Shown here: positions 13,890 through 21,863 of the stretch, piece by piece | How positions within the stretch are numbered: the stretch's first letter is position 1 | Layout of the letters: the number at the start of each line of letters is the position of its first letter | From: Allobosea sp. AAP35 | Lineage (GTDB): Bacteria; Pseudomonadota; Alphaproteobacteria; Rhizobiales; Beijerinckiaceae | Assembly: GCF_001295925.1 (NCBI RefSeq) | Contig: NZ_LJHQ01000019.1 | Span: forward strand, 1 to 32,539 | Direction of reading: 5' to 3' | DNA length: 32,539 nt | Made by a program: the position numbers and the translations under genes | The notes under the pieces: model-generated | The model's input: only the letters and a program-made list of their open reading frames with translations | Databases searched by the model: none | What the model was told of the DNA's origin: nothing

Positions 13890-15863
13890 TTGCATCAAGC
13901 GCGGGCCGAACAAGAAACGACAGACGTCATGGGCAACGCCCTCGGTCACACTCCGCGAATCGGTTTTGAACTCCCGCTGATGCTCGCCACGACCGCGATG
14001 GTCGCGGCCGGATCAGCGGCAACCCTGGCATACCAAGCCGCCAGGGGGCTCGACGCCACATCCCTGATCGGTCTCTCTGCCGCTGGCCTGGCCGTTGTGG
14101 GCATCTCCGTCTGGGCCACCGGCCGGAGGATCCAGCGCCCGATCCGCGTCATGCGTGATGCGCTCGGCCGCCTGGCGACCGGTGACGATACGCCTGTTCC
14201 CGGCCTCGACCGGACCGATGCTATCGGCGATCTGGCGCGGGCGCTGACGAGCATGCATGCGTCCGGCCTGGAAGCGGCCCGCATCCGTGCTGCCCTCGAC
14301 GGCTGCCGCACCAATGTCATGGTTTGCGATACCGAAGGCCGCGTCGTTTATGTCAACGGCTCGCTGCTGCGGTTTTTCGGCGAGGCGCAGGAGGATTTCC
14401 GCGCCGCCTTCCCGGGCTGCTCGGCCAAGGACATGCTCGGCCGCGTGATGGAGAGCATTCAGGGCCAAACCGGACTCAAGCCCGGCCCGCAGCCGGCGAT
14501 CCGCTTCAATCTCGGCCGGCGCACGGTTTCGCTCTCGCTCTCGCCGGTGATGCATGGTGATGGCCGCAGGCTGGGCACGGCTGTCGAATGGCTCGAAATG
14601 ACCGACGAACTGGCTGCTGCCGCGGAGGTCGCCGACATGGTCGCCGCCGCCGTCGAGGGCGATTTTTCGCGCCGCGTGCCGGTGGCAGGCAAGCCCGAGG
14701 CCCTTCAGCGCATCGCCGAGGGCATGAATGCGATCAATGCGCTGGTCGAGAACGCGGTCGGCGAGTTTTCGACGGTGGTCGGCGGGCTGGCCGAAGGCGA
14801 TCTGACGCGGCGCATGAACGGCAGCTATCGCGGCCGGCTTGCGGAACTGCAGTCCAGCCTGAACGTGGCGTTGGCGCATCTCGGCGAGACCGTCGCGACG
14901 ATCCAGGGCACTGCCGGCCATGTCGCGCGAGCGGCTGGCGAGATCGATGCCGGTGCGGGCGACCTTGCCAACCGGACGGAGCAGACGGCGGCCAATCTCG
15001 AGGAGACCGCAGCCACGACCGAACAGCTCGCGGCCTCGGTCAAGCAGAGCGCCGGTCGCTCGCGCCAGGCGACGGAACTGGCCAACGAGGCGATGGGCGT
15101 CGCTCAGGACGGCAAGGACGTCGTCGCCCAAGCCGTCAGCGCCATCGAGCGCATCGAGACATCGTCGGTGCGGATCTCGGAAATCGTCTCCGTGATCGAC
15201 GACATCGCCTTCCAGACCAATCTTCTGGCGCTGAATGCGGCCGTCGAGGCGGCGCGAGCCGGCGATGCCGGCCGGGGCTTCGCGGTCGTCGCCTCGGAGG
15301 TGCGCGCGCTGGCGCAGCGCTCCAGCCAGGCCGCCAAGGACATCAAGGGCCTGATCGTCAGTTCCAACGAACAGGTGGGAGAGGGCGTGCGTTTCGTGCG
15401 CTCGACGGGCGATGCGCTGGAGCGGATCGTCGAGGCCGCCGGCAAGGTTTCGACGACGGTGGTCGAAATCTCGCGGGCCGCGGCCGAGCAGGCACATGGC
15501 ATCGATGAGATGAGCCGGGCAGTCGCGCATATGGACGAAACGACACAGCAGAATTCGGCTCTGGCCGAGCAGAGCGCGACGTCGGCGACCGAATTGATGA
15601 CCGAGATCGAGGCGCTGCGGCGGCTGGTATCGTTCTTCCGGACGGAGGGCTCTCTTAACGCCGCCTCCCATCACTCAGTCACGTCTGCACCACGCAGCCC
15701 TGCCGAACCGGCCCGCACGCTGCGGCATGCCGCCACCACGCCGGCCCGCCCGGCAGCCAAGACCAACGAGACGCGCCGGCCCGAATCGGCGGCAAAAATC
15801 CGGCTGGAGCCGCGTCGGCGTGTTGCCGGCGGCGGGCGTGCCGATGAGTGGGCGGAGTTCTAG
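13890..15863 (+). CDS. Methyl-accepting chemotaxis protein with cytoplasmic PAS-like and HAMP domains
   Basis: About 657 residues. Two adjacent hydrophobic segments near the N-terminus (LPLMLATTAMVAAGSAATLA and SLIGLSAAGLAVVGISVW) leave almost no periplasmic loop. A first HAMP-like stretch, a PAS-like domain (TNVMVCDTEGRVVYVN), then tandem HAMP-like units (GDFSRRVP; EGDLTRRM) follow. The signalling tip is perfectly conserved (IAFQTNLLALNAAVEAARAG). The C-terminal end is DEWAEF, a likely CheR/CheB-docking pentapeptide on a flexible Pro/Ala tail. Sensing must be cytoplasmic or within the membrane. Start: TTG at 13890 has GAGGAG five bases upstream; ATG at 13929 or GTG at 13884 are alternatives. 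Confidence 0.9.
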   Translation: MHQARAEQETTDVMGNALGHTPRIGFELPLMLATTAMVAAGSAATLAYQAARGLDATSLIGLSAAGLAVVGISVWATGRRIQRPIRVMRDALGRLATGDDTPVPGLDRTDAIGDLARALTSMHASGLEAARIRAALDGCRTNVMVCDTEGRVVYVNGSLLRFFGEAQEDFRAAFPGCSAKDMLGRVMESIQGQTGLKPGPQPAIRFNLGRRTVSLSLSPVMHGDGRRLGTAVEWLEMTDELAAAAEVADMVAAAVEGDFSRRVPVAGKPEALQRIAEGMNAINALVENAVGEFSTVVGGLAEGDLTRRMNGSYRGRLAELQSSLNVALAHLGETVATIQGTAGHVARAAGEIDAGAGDLANRTEQTAANLEETAATTEQLAASVKQSAGRSRQATELANEAMGVAQDGKDVVAQAVSAIERIETSSVRISEIVSVIDDIAFQTNLLALNAAVEAARAGDAGRGFAVVASEVRALAQRSSQAAKDIKGLIVSSNEQVGEGVRFVRSTGDALERIVEAAGKVSTTVVEISRAAAEQAHGIDEMSRAVAHMDETTQQNSALAEQSATSATELMTEIEALRRLVSFFRTEGSLNAASHHSVTSAPRSPAEPARTLRHAATTPARPAAKTNETRRPESAAKIRLEPRRRVAGGGRADEWAEF

Positions 15864-15868
15864 CGGCA

Positions 15869-16735
15869 ATGTCGAGATCCAGTGCGGCCCTATCCCAAGG
15901 CTCTCTCGCCGACGTCACACTGACGCGCGACGACATGGGCTTCATTTCCAAGCTGGTCTACGAACAGGCCGGCATCGTGATCCGCGAGCACAAGGAAGCG
16001 ATGACGCGTGGGCGGCTGGCCCGTCGCGTCAAGGCGCTCGGCCTGAATTCCGTCTCCGAATATTGCGCCTTCCTCAAGACGCCGCAGGCCGCAGACGAGA
16101 TCCCCGAGCTGATCAACGCGGTCACGACGAACCACACCTCGTTCTTCCGCGAGCGTCACCATTTCGACCATCTGCGCAAGGACGTGCTGCCGCGGCTGGT
16201 TCAGGAGCGGAGCGGGCGACGCGGCCGCATCCGGATCTGGTGTTCGGCGGCGTCCTCGGGTGAGGAGCCCTACAGCATCGCGGCCGTGTCGCGCGACGTG
16301 CTCGGCTCGCGCAGCGACATCGACTTCAAGATCCTGGCGACCGATATCGACACCGACATTCTGATGAAGGCGGAGGCCGCGCTGTATCCTGCGGACCAGT
16401 TCGAGAGGCTGCCCTCGGACGTCAAGCCGCTGCTCAAGGTAGAGGCGCATGCGGGGCGCGGCGAGGCGCGCATCACCGAGGATCTGCGCCGCATGATCGC
16501 GTTCAAGCGGCTGAACCTGATCGAGAAATGGCCGATGAGCGGCCCGTTCGACGTGATCTTCTGCCGCAACGTCTTCATCTATTTCGACACGCAGACCAAG
16601 GCCTCCATTCTCGATCGGTTCGTCACGATGCTCGTTCCGGGTGGGTTTCTTTACCTCGGCCATTCGGAATCGCTGCCACAGCCTCACCCTCAGCTGCGCC
16701 TGATCGGCCGCACGATCTATGAGAGACTGCCATGA
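15869..16735 (+). CDS. cheR: Chemotaxis protein methyltransferase CheR
   Basis: 288 residues. The N-terminal helical CheR domain (about 20-75) is followed by the SAM-dependent methyltransferase domain, with TTNHTSFFRE, IRIWCSAASSGEEPYSIA and DVIFCRNVFIYFD as hallmark segments. It methylates glutamates of chemoreceptors for adaptation. The ATG at 15869 follows the receptor stop by five bases, with GGAG eleven bases upstream. Its stop overlaps cheD (ATGA at 16732-16735). Confidence 0.96.
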   Translation: MSRSSAALSQGSLADVTLTRDDMGFISKLVYEQAGIVIREHKEAMTRGRLARRVKALGLNSVSEYCAFLKTPQAADEIPELINAVTTNHTSFFRERHHFDHLRKDVLPRLVQERSGRRGRIRIWCSAASSGEEPYSIAAVSRDVLGSRSDIDFKILATDIDTDILMKAEAALYPADQFERLPSDVKPLLKVEAHAGRGEARITEDLRRMIAFKRLNLIEKWPMSGPFDVIFCRNVFIYFDTQTKASILDRFVTMLVPGGFLYLGHSESLPQPHPQLRLIGRTIYERLP

Positions 16736-17325
16736 GCGTCGCGCGTTCCTCCCGCCGTTATTTCGACCCGCGTTTCGAGGCGACGATCATCACCGTCGCC
16801 CCAGGCGAGCATGAGATCACCGCCGCCAAGGACGAGATCGTCGCCACGGTGCTGGGCTCCTGCATCTCGGTGTGCATGCGAGACCCGCAGGCCGGCGTCG
16901 GCGGCCTGAATCACTTCCTCCTGCCGAAGAACAACGGCAGCAACGATGCCAGCGCCGGCGAGCGTTATGGCGATACGGCGATGGAAGTGCTGATCAACGG
17001 GCTCTTGAAGCGCGGCGCGCGGCGCGGCAATCTCGAGGCCAAGGTATTCGGCGGGGCGCGGGTCCTGTCGGGCGCGACCATGCTGGCGATCGGGGACGGC
17101 AACATCGCCTTCGTGACCGAGTTTCTCGATCGCGAGGGCATCCGGACTGTCTCCAAGGATGTCGGAGGGACGCGCTCGCGGCGGATCCACTATCAGCCGT
17201 CGACCGGCCGGGCCTGGGTGCAGCATGTCCAGTCGAGCCAGAAGAGCACCGAACACGAGCAGGAAGTCGCCTATCTCAACCGCCTCAAGACGCAGCCCGT
17301 AGCCGGTGAAGTGGAGGTCTGGTGA
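16732..17325 (+). CDS. cheD: Chemoreceptor glutamine deamidase CheD
   Basis: 197 residues. The catalytic Cys44 lies in VLGSCISVC and the catalytic His61 in GGLNHFLLP, both in the expected places. CheD converts receptor glutamines to glutamates, making them available to CheR and CheB. The C-terminal tail (about 30 residues past the domain) is longer than in many homologues. It overlaps cheR by four bases and cheB by one base. Confidence 0.95.
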   Translation: MSVARSSRRYFDPRFEATIITVAPGEHEITAAKDEIVATVLGSCISVCMRDPQAGVGGLNHFLLPKNNGSNDASAGERYGDTAMEVLINGLLKRGARRGNLEAKVFGGARVLSGATMLAIGDGNIAFVTEFLDREGIRTVSKDVGGTRSRRIHYQPSTGRAWVQHVQSSQKSTEHEQEVAYLNRLKTQPVAGEVEVW

Positions 17326-18416
17326 TGTCGATGATGCCCCCCTCGGCGGCCAACCCGGTCAAGGTCCTCGTCGTCGACGATTCCGTGCTGATGCAGAAGT
17401 TGATGACGCAGATCATCGACGGCGCCCCCGGCTTCAAGGTGATCGGCGTCGCCGGCAGCGCCGAAGAGGGCTGGGACGCGATCCAGGACCTGCGGCCCGA
17501 TGTGGTGACGCTCGATCTGGAACTGCCCGGCCGTCATGGGCTGAAGCTCCTGGCGCGCGTCCTCAAACAGGATCCGCTCCCCGTACTGATCGTTTCCGCG
17601 TTTGGCGGGCCGGGTGCGGACAACACCATCCAGGCGCTCGAGCTCGGCGCGATCGATTTCATCGAGAAGCCTGACGGCACGACGAATACGCTCGAAGGGT
17701 TCATGAAGCATCTGGTGGGTGCGCTGCAGCGCGCGTCCGCCAGCCGCCGGATGTTTGCCTCCCGGCGCGAAACCGCACCCGTCCGGGCGGCGATGCCGCG
17801 CGAGGCGGCGCGGACCGGCGGCAAGGCTTCCTTCATCGCCATCGGCGCCTCGACCGGCGGCGTTCCGGCCGTGCAGGTGGTGATGCGCGATCTTGCTCAT
17901 CTGCGCCTGCCGATCGCCGTGGTGCAGCACATGCCGCCCGGCTACACCGCCAAGTTCGCGGCACGGCTGGCAACCGCCACCGGTCTCGACGTGCGCGAGG
18001 CCAGCGATGGCGACAAGCTGAAGCCCGGCATGGCGGTGGTCGCGCCTGGCGGGCCGCGCCATCTGGAGATCGAGGAGCGCCGGGGCGAGTTCGTCTGCAT
18101 GCTGCGGGAGGGCCCGCTTGTCAGCGGGCATTCGCCGTCGGTCGACGTGATGTTCCAGTCGGTCGCGCGCAGCATCGGCACGCAGGCGGTGGGCATTTTG
18201 CTCACCGGCATGGGCCGGGATGGCGCTGAGGGTTTGTTAGCCATGCGCAAATCCGGCGCCGAGACGTTAATCCAAAGTGGCGAAACCTGTGTGGTAAACG
18301 GTATGCCGAAAGCGGCATTCGAGATTGGTGCCACGGAACGGGTTGTCGCGCTTGATCAGATTGGCGCTGCCGTGAGCAATCTGCTCGGCGAGCGACCCCA
18401 TCTGCGCACCGCGTGA
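17325..18416 (+). CDS. cheB: Chemotaxis protein-glutamate methylesterase CheB
   Basis: 363 residues. An N-terminal receiver has Asp18-Asp19 and phospho-acceptor Asp64 (TLDLELPG). A linker (about 125-165) leads to the methylesterase domain, with catalytic Ser (GASTGG), His (QHMPPGY) and Asp (GMGRDGA). It removes receptor methyl groups when phosphorylated by CheA. ATG at 17325 shares a base with the cheD stop and has GGAGG seven bases upstream; GTG at 17322 would be too close to that site. Confidence 0.96.
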   Translation: MSMMPPSAANPVKVLVVDDSVLMQKLMTQIIDGAPGFKVIGVAGSAEEGWDAIQDLRPDVVTLDLELPGRHGLKLLARVLKQDPLPVLIVSAFGGPGADNTIQALELGAIDFIEKPDGTTNTLEGFMKHLVGALQRASASRRMFASRRETAPVRAAMPREAARTGGKASFIAIGASTGGVPAVQVVMRDLAHLRLPIAVVQHMPPGYTAKFAARLATATGLDVREASDGDKLKPGMAVVAPGGPRHLEIEERRGEFVCMLREGPLVSGHSPSVDVMFQSVARSIGTQAVGILLTGMGRDGAEGLLAMRKSGAETLIQSGETCVVNGMPKAAFEIGATERVVALDQIGAAVSNLLGERPHLRTA

Positions 18417-18426
18417 GGAGAACGAT

Positions 18427-18816
18427 ATGAAAGCGCGAAGCGAGTACAGGATCCTCGTGGTCGACGACCAGAAGAGCATGCGCGGACTCGCGACATATTT
18501 TCTGAAGCAGATCGAGTTCCAGGACATCGACGAGGCGGAAAACGCCCGCGAAGCTCTGATGAAGATGCAGACCAAGCGCTATGATCTGCTGCTGCTCGAC
18601 TGGAACATGGACGGCATGAGCGGCATCGACCTGCTGCGCGCCATCCGTTCAGTGCCGGAACTGAACCAGATCAAGATCATCATGGCGACCTCCGAACGGT
18701 CGGTCGACAAGATGGACGAGGCAACCTCGAACGGGGCGGACCACTATGTGGTGAAGCCCTATGAGCTGCGCGATCTCGAAGTCCGGGTGAAGAAGGTTCT
18801 GGCGCTGAGCAACTGA
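18427..18816 (+). CDS. cheY: Chemotaxis response regulator CheY (CheY2, probable motor-binding)
   Basis: 129-residue receiver. Asp13-Asp14, phospho-acceptor Asp58 (LLLDWNMDGM), a Thr in MATSERS and Lys in VVKPYE are all present. The WNM segment after the phospho-Asp and its place at the end of the che operon match the CheY2 class that acts on the flagellar motor in Rhizobiales. The motor role is inferred. GAGGAG lies seven bases before the ATG, immediately after the cheB stop. Confidence 0.92.
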   Translation: MKARSEYRILVVDDQKSMRGLATYFLKQIEFQDIDEAENAREALMKMQTKRYDLLLLDWNMDGMSGIDLLRAIRSVPELNQIKIIMATSERSVDKMDEATSNGADHYVVKPYELRDLEVRVKKVLALSN

Positions 18817-18868
18817 GCGCAGGCAGCCTGCGCCGCTGCTGCGGCTCGCCATGGCAATGTCACAAGGG

Positions 18869-18897
18869 GTGCCCCGGGCCGAAAGGCCGCGGGGCAC
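18869..18897 (+). terminator. Strong GAAA-loop hairpin after the chemotaxis operon
   Basis: GTGCCCCGGGCC (18869-18880) pairs with GGCC-G-CGGGGCAC (18885-18897) across a GAAA tetraloop, with one bulged G. It lies 53 bases after the cheY2 stop. Only a short T-run (ATCCGTTT) follows. It is the probable end of the che transcript. A smaller perfect hairpin sits at 18817-18833. Confidence 0.6.
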
Positions 18898-18985
18898 ATC
18901 CGTTTCGGGGCAGCCGGCGTATGTGGCATGATCGTGCGATCGGCGGATGAGGCAATTCATCCGCCTGGCCAGGAGGGAGCCTGTC

Positions 18986-19549
18986 ATGACCTTGCGGCGT
19001 CGGGATGTCTTGGGTGGGTTGGTCGCGTCGCTGGCGCTGCCGGTCGGTGGCGCGGTTGCGCAAACGGTGCCGTCGGCATCGTCCTTTCGGTTCGGGAAGG
19101 CTGGCGGGGGGACTTATCCGCTCGCCGATTATCGCGGTCGGCCGGTGCTGATCGTCAACACCGCGACCAATTGCGGTTTCGCCGGGCAGTTTGCCACATT
19201 GGAACAGCTCTGGCAGCGCTATCGCGGTCGCGGCCTGATGCTGATCGCGGTGCCGAGCAATGATTTCGGCGGCCAGGAGCCGCTGGAGGGCGCGGCAATC
19301 GCCGAGGCCGCGCGGCAGACGCATGGTGCGACCTATGCCTTCGCCGAGAAGACCATGGTCAAGGGGCCGGAGGCGCACCCCTTCTATCGCTGGGCCGCGT
19401 CACAGCGCCCGACGGAGACTCCGCGCTGGAACTTCCACAAATATCTGATCGGCCGCTCCGGCGAGCTTCTGGGCGGCTATTCCTCGCTGACCGACCCGAT
19501 CGGCCCGCAGCTGGTGCGGGCGATCGGGCAGGAATTGCAGGCGGGCTGA
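18986..19549 (+). CDS. Glutathione-peroxidase-like protein with Tat-type signal peptide
   Basis: 187 residues. The N-terminus, LRRRDVLGGLVASLALP, looks like a twin-arginine export signal, with cleavage near AVAQ. The glutathione peroxidase fold follows, with peroxidatic Cys63 (TATNCGFAGQ), the Trp-Asn pair (RWNFHKYL) and the NDFGGQEP segment. Two residues differ from the classical enzyme: the catalytic Gln of CNQFG is Asp93, and the nearby second cysteine is Ser91 (VPSNDFG). It should still reduce peroxides by way of Cys63, but partner use may differ. ATG at 18986 has GGAGG about ten bases upstream. The gene stands alone, 170 bases after the che operon. Confidence 0.86.
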   Translation: MTLRRRDVLGGLVASLALPVGGAVAQTVPSASSFRFGKAGGGTYPLADYRGRPVLIVNTATNCGFAGQFATLEQLWQRYRGRGLMLIAVPSNDFGGQEPLEGAAIAEAARQTHGATYAFAEKTMVKGPEAHPFYRWAASQRPTETPRWNFHKYLIGRSGELLGGYSSLTDPIGPQLVRAIGQELQAG

Positions 19550-19650
19550 GCGTCGCGAACATGGCGCCTGGATAGGCGGCTGGCATCGAATTCGCTAAGG
19601 CCATCACACCATCCCGTTGTGACTGCTTTGCCTGCCGCCGAGGTTTTTCC

Positions 19651-20580
19651 ATGTCCCGCATCCTGACCGTCGCCGCCGCCCAGCTCGGGCCGATCCAGAA
19701 GGCCGAGACCCGGCGCGAGGTCGTCGCCAGAATGGTCGCACTGATGGACGAGGCGAAGGCGAAAGGGGCCGACTTCATCGTCTATCCGGAGCTGGCGCTG
19801 ACGACTTTCTTCCCGCGCTGGTATCACGAGGACCGTGCCGAGGCGGATGCCTGGTTCGAAGCGTCGATGCCCAACCCGGAAGTGCAGCCGCTGTTCGACC
19901 GGGCGCTGGCGCATGGCATGGGCATGAGCTTTGGCTATGCCGAGCTGACGCCGGACGGGCAGCATTTCAACAGCTCGATCATCGTCGACAAAAGCGGCGC
20001 GATCGTCGGCAAATACCGCAAGATCCATCTGCCCGGCCATGTCGAATATGATCCGGACCGGACACATCAGCATCTCGAGAAGCGCTATTTCGAGCCGGGC
20101 GATCTCGGCTTTCCGGTCTGGCGGACGATGGGCGGCCTACTCGGCATGTGCATCTGCAATGACCGGCGCTGGCCCGAGACCTACCGGGTGATGGGGCTGC
20201 AGGGCGTCGAGATGGTCGTGCTCGGCTTCAACACGCCCTCGGTGAACTCGCAGAAGGGTGGCGAGGGTCTGGCGCAGCGGCTGTTTCACCACCGGCTCTC
20301 GGTGCAGGCGGGCGCCTACCAGAACTCCTGCTGGGTCGTCGCCGTCGCCAAGGCGGGCGACGAGGATGGCCACCACCTGATGGGCGGGACGCTGATCGTC
20401 AATCCCGACGGCGAGATCGTCGCCGAGCTCGAGGGCGAGGCGGATGGCATCATCGTCGTCCCCTGCGATCTCGACGACACCCGCTTCGGCAAGGAAACGA
20501 TCTTCGACTTCAAGCGGCATCGCCGGATCGAGCATTACGGCAAGATCACCGCCCAGGTGGGCGTGGTCGAGCCGGAGTGA
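19651..20580 (+). CDS. N-carbamoyl-D-amino-acid amidohydrolase (nitrilase superfamily)
   Basis: 309 residues, close to the 304 of the Agrobacterium enzyme. The catalytic triad is Glu47 (VYPELALTTFFPRW), Lys124 (KYRKIHLPG) and Cys169 (MCICNDRRWPE). The last segment and the following YRVMGLQGVEMV are hallmark sequences for D-carbamoylases. The reaction releases a D-amino acid, CO2 and ammonia from an N-carbamoyl (ureido) compound. No hydantoinase gene is in the window. It probably forms an operon with the flavin-reductase-like gene four bases downstream. It adds a second ureido-cleaving activity about 14 kb from the atz cluster. Confidence 0.9.
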   Translation: MSRILTVAAAQLGPIQKAETRREVVARMVALMDEAKAKGADFIVYPELALTTFFPRWYHEDRAEADAWFEASMPNPEVQPLFDRALAHGMGMSFGYAELTPDGQHFNSSIIVDKSGAIVGKYRKIHLPGHVEYDPDRTHQHLEKRYFEPGDLGFPVWRTMGGLLGMCICNDRRWPETYRVMGLQGVEMVVLGFNTPSVNSQKGGEGLAQRLFHHRLSVQAGAYQNSCWVVAVAKAGDEDGHHLMGGTLIVNPDGEIVAELEGEADGIIVVPCDLDDTRFGKETIFDFKRHRRIEHYGKITAQVGVVEPE

Positions 20581-20584
20581 GGCG

Positions 20585-21226
20585 ATGAGCGCCTTCACCG
20601 TCGCCTTCTCCGAGATCGCCCCGCGCGACCGGTACAAGCTGCTCTGCGCCAGCGTCACGCCACGCCCGATCGCGCTCGTCACCACGCTGTCGGCCGAGGG
20701 GGTGGTCAATGCCGCGCCCTTCAGCTTCTTCAATGTCTTCTCGGAAGACCCGGCGCTGATCGTGCTCGGCCTCCAGCACAAGCCGGGCAACAACCCCAAG
20801 GACACCACCCGCAACATCGCAGCGGCTGGCGAATTCGTCGTCAATCTCGTCGATGAGGCGCTGGCTGAGGCGATGAACATCTGCGCCATCGATTTCCCGC
20901 CCGAGATCAGCGAGATCGAGGCGGCGGGGCTGTCGCTTCTGCCCGGGGTCAGCATCGGGGTGCCCTATATCGCGCAGGCGCCGTTCGCGCTCGAATGCCG
21001 GAAGACCGTGTCGATGGCGTTCACGCCGACGCGCGAACTGCTGATCGGCGAAGTCGTCCGGATCCATGCCCGCGAAGGGCTGGTCGATCCGGCTACGCTG
21101 CGGGTCAGCATCGACGACTACAAGCCGGTCGGCCGGATGTTCGCCGATGGCTATTCCCGGCAGAACGACCGCTTCGACCTGAAGCGCGGCACCTATACGG
21201 AGTGGCTGGCGACGCGCGGCGGCTGA
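20585..21226 (+). CDS. Flavin-reductase-family protein (FMN-binding split barrel)
   Basis: 213 residues of the DIM6/NTAB flavin reductase-like family. TPRPIALVTTLSAEGVVNAAPFS-type sequence and the FNVFSEDPALIVLG segment form the FMN-binding split barrel. Members reduce flavin for a monooxygenase or simply bind FMN; no monooxygenase gene is adjacent. It begins four bases after the carbamoylase stop, so a role tied to that catabolic step is likely but unproven. It ends four bases from the convergent mogA stop. Confidence 0.87.
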   Translation: MSAFTVAFSEIAPRDRYKLLCASVTPRPIALVTTLSAEGVVNAAPFSFFNVFSEDPALIVLGLQHKPGNNPKDTTRNIAAAGEFVVNLVDEALAEAMNICAIDFPPEISEIEAAGLSLLPGVSIGVPYIAQAPFALECRKTVSMAFTPTRELLIGEVVRIHAREGLVDPATLRVSIDDYKPVGRMFADGYSRQNDRFDLKRGTYTEWLATRGG

Positions 21227-21230
21227 CGGA

Positions 21231-21776
21231 TCATCCCTTTGGCTTCTGCCCCGGCCGGAAGGCCACGATCACCGCCGGGTCGGTCTCCAGATAGGGGCCT
21301 TCGATCAGGTCGATGCAGTAGGGGATCGCCGGCATCACCGCGTCGAGGCATTCGGCGATGGCCCGAGGCCGGCCAGGCAGATTGACGATCAGGCAGCGGC
21401 CGCGAATGCCGGCCGTCTGGCGCGAGAGGATCGCGGTCGGCACCTTGGCAAGGCTGACCTGACGCATGAGTTCGCCAAAGCCCGGCATTGGCTTCTCGAT
21501 CACATCCTCCGTCGCCTCGGGGGTGACGTCGCGCGGGGCGGGGCCGGTGCCGCCGGTGGTGACGATTAGGCAGCAGCCTTCCTCGTCGGCGAGGTCGATC
21601 AGCGTTCGTGCGATCACGGCGCGGTCGTCGGGGATGATCCGGGCGAGCGGCGTCCAGATCGAAGCCAGCGCCTGGTCCAGATAGGCCTTGATGGCCGGGC
21701 CGCCCTCGTCCTGATAGATTCCTGCGGAGGCGCGGTCCGACACCGTGACGATGCCGATCTTGATGGCTGTGGTCAT
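21231..21776 (-). CDS. mogA: Molybdopterin adenylyltransferase MogA
   Basis: 181 residues of the MoCF-binding family. VTVSDRASAGIYQDEGGP at the N-terminus and TTGGTGPAPRDVTPEAT in the centre are the MPT- and nucleotide-binding signatures. It adenylates molybdopterin before metal insertion in molybdenum cofactor synthesis. The ATG at 21776 has AGGAG eight bases upstream; the frame is open further upstream but without conserved sequence. It is not linked to other mo genes here. Confidence 0.93.
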   Translation of the reverse strand: MTTAIKIGIVTVSDRASAGIYQDEGGPAIKAYLDQALASIWTPLARIIPDDRAVIARTLIDLADEEGCCLIVTTGGTGPAPRDVTPEATEDVIEKPMPGFGELMRQVSLAKVPTAILSRQTAGIRGRCLIVNLPGRPRAIAECLDAVMPAIPYCIDLIEGPYLETDPAVIVAFRPGQKPKG

Positions 21777-21863
21777 AAACGGGCTCCTGGCCTTTCGGGC
21801 GTTGGCGCAGATGTTGCCGATCGCCCCGGCCGACGCCACCCTCTTTCGTCTCGGTTTCTTTCG

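Noticed and set aside
14013..15674. 553-codon minus-strand open frame inside the membrane chemoreceptor gene
   Set aside because: Same shadow effect; the plus-strand receptor has a perfect signalling tip and docking pentapeptide.
18817..18833. Small perfect hairpin GCGCAGG-CAG-CCTGCGC just after cheY2
   Set aside because: No T-run follows, and the larger GAAA-loop hairpin 36 bases on is a better terminator; kept only as a possible accessory stem.
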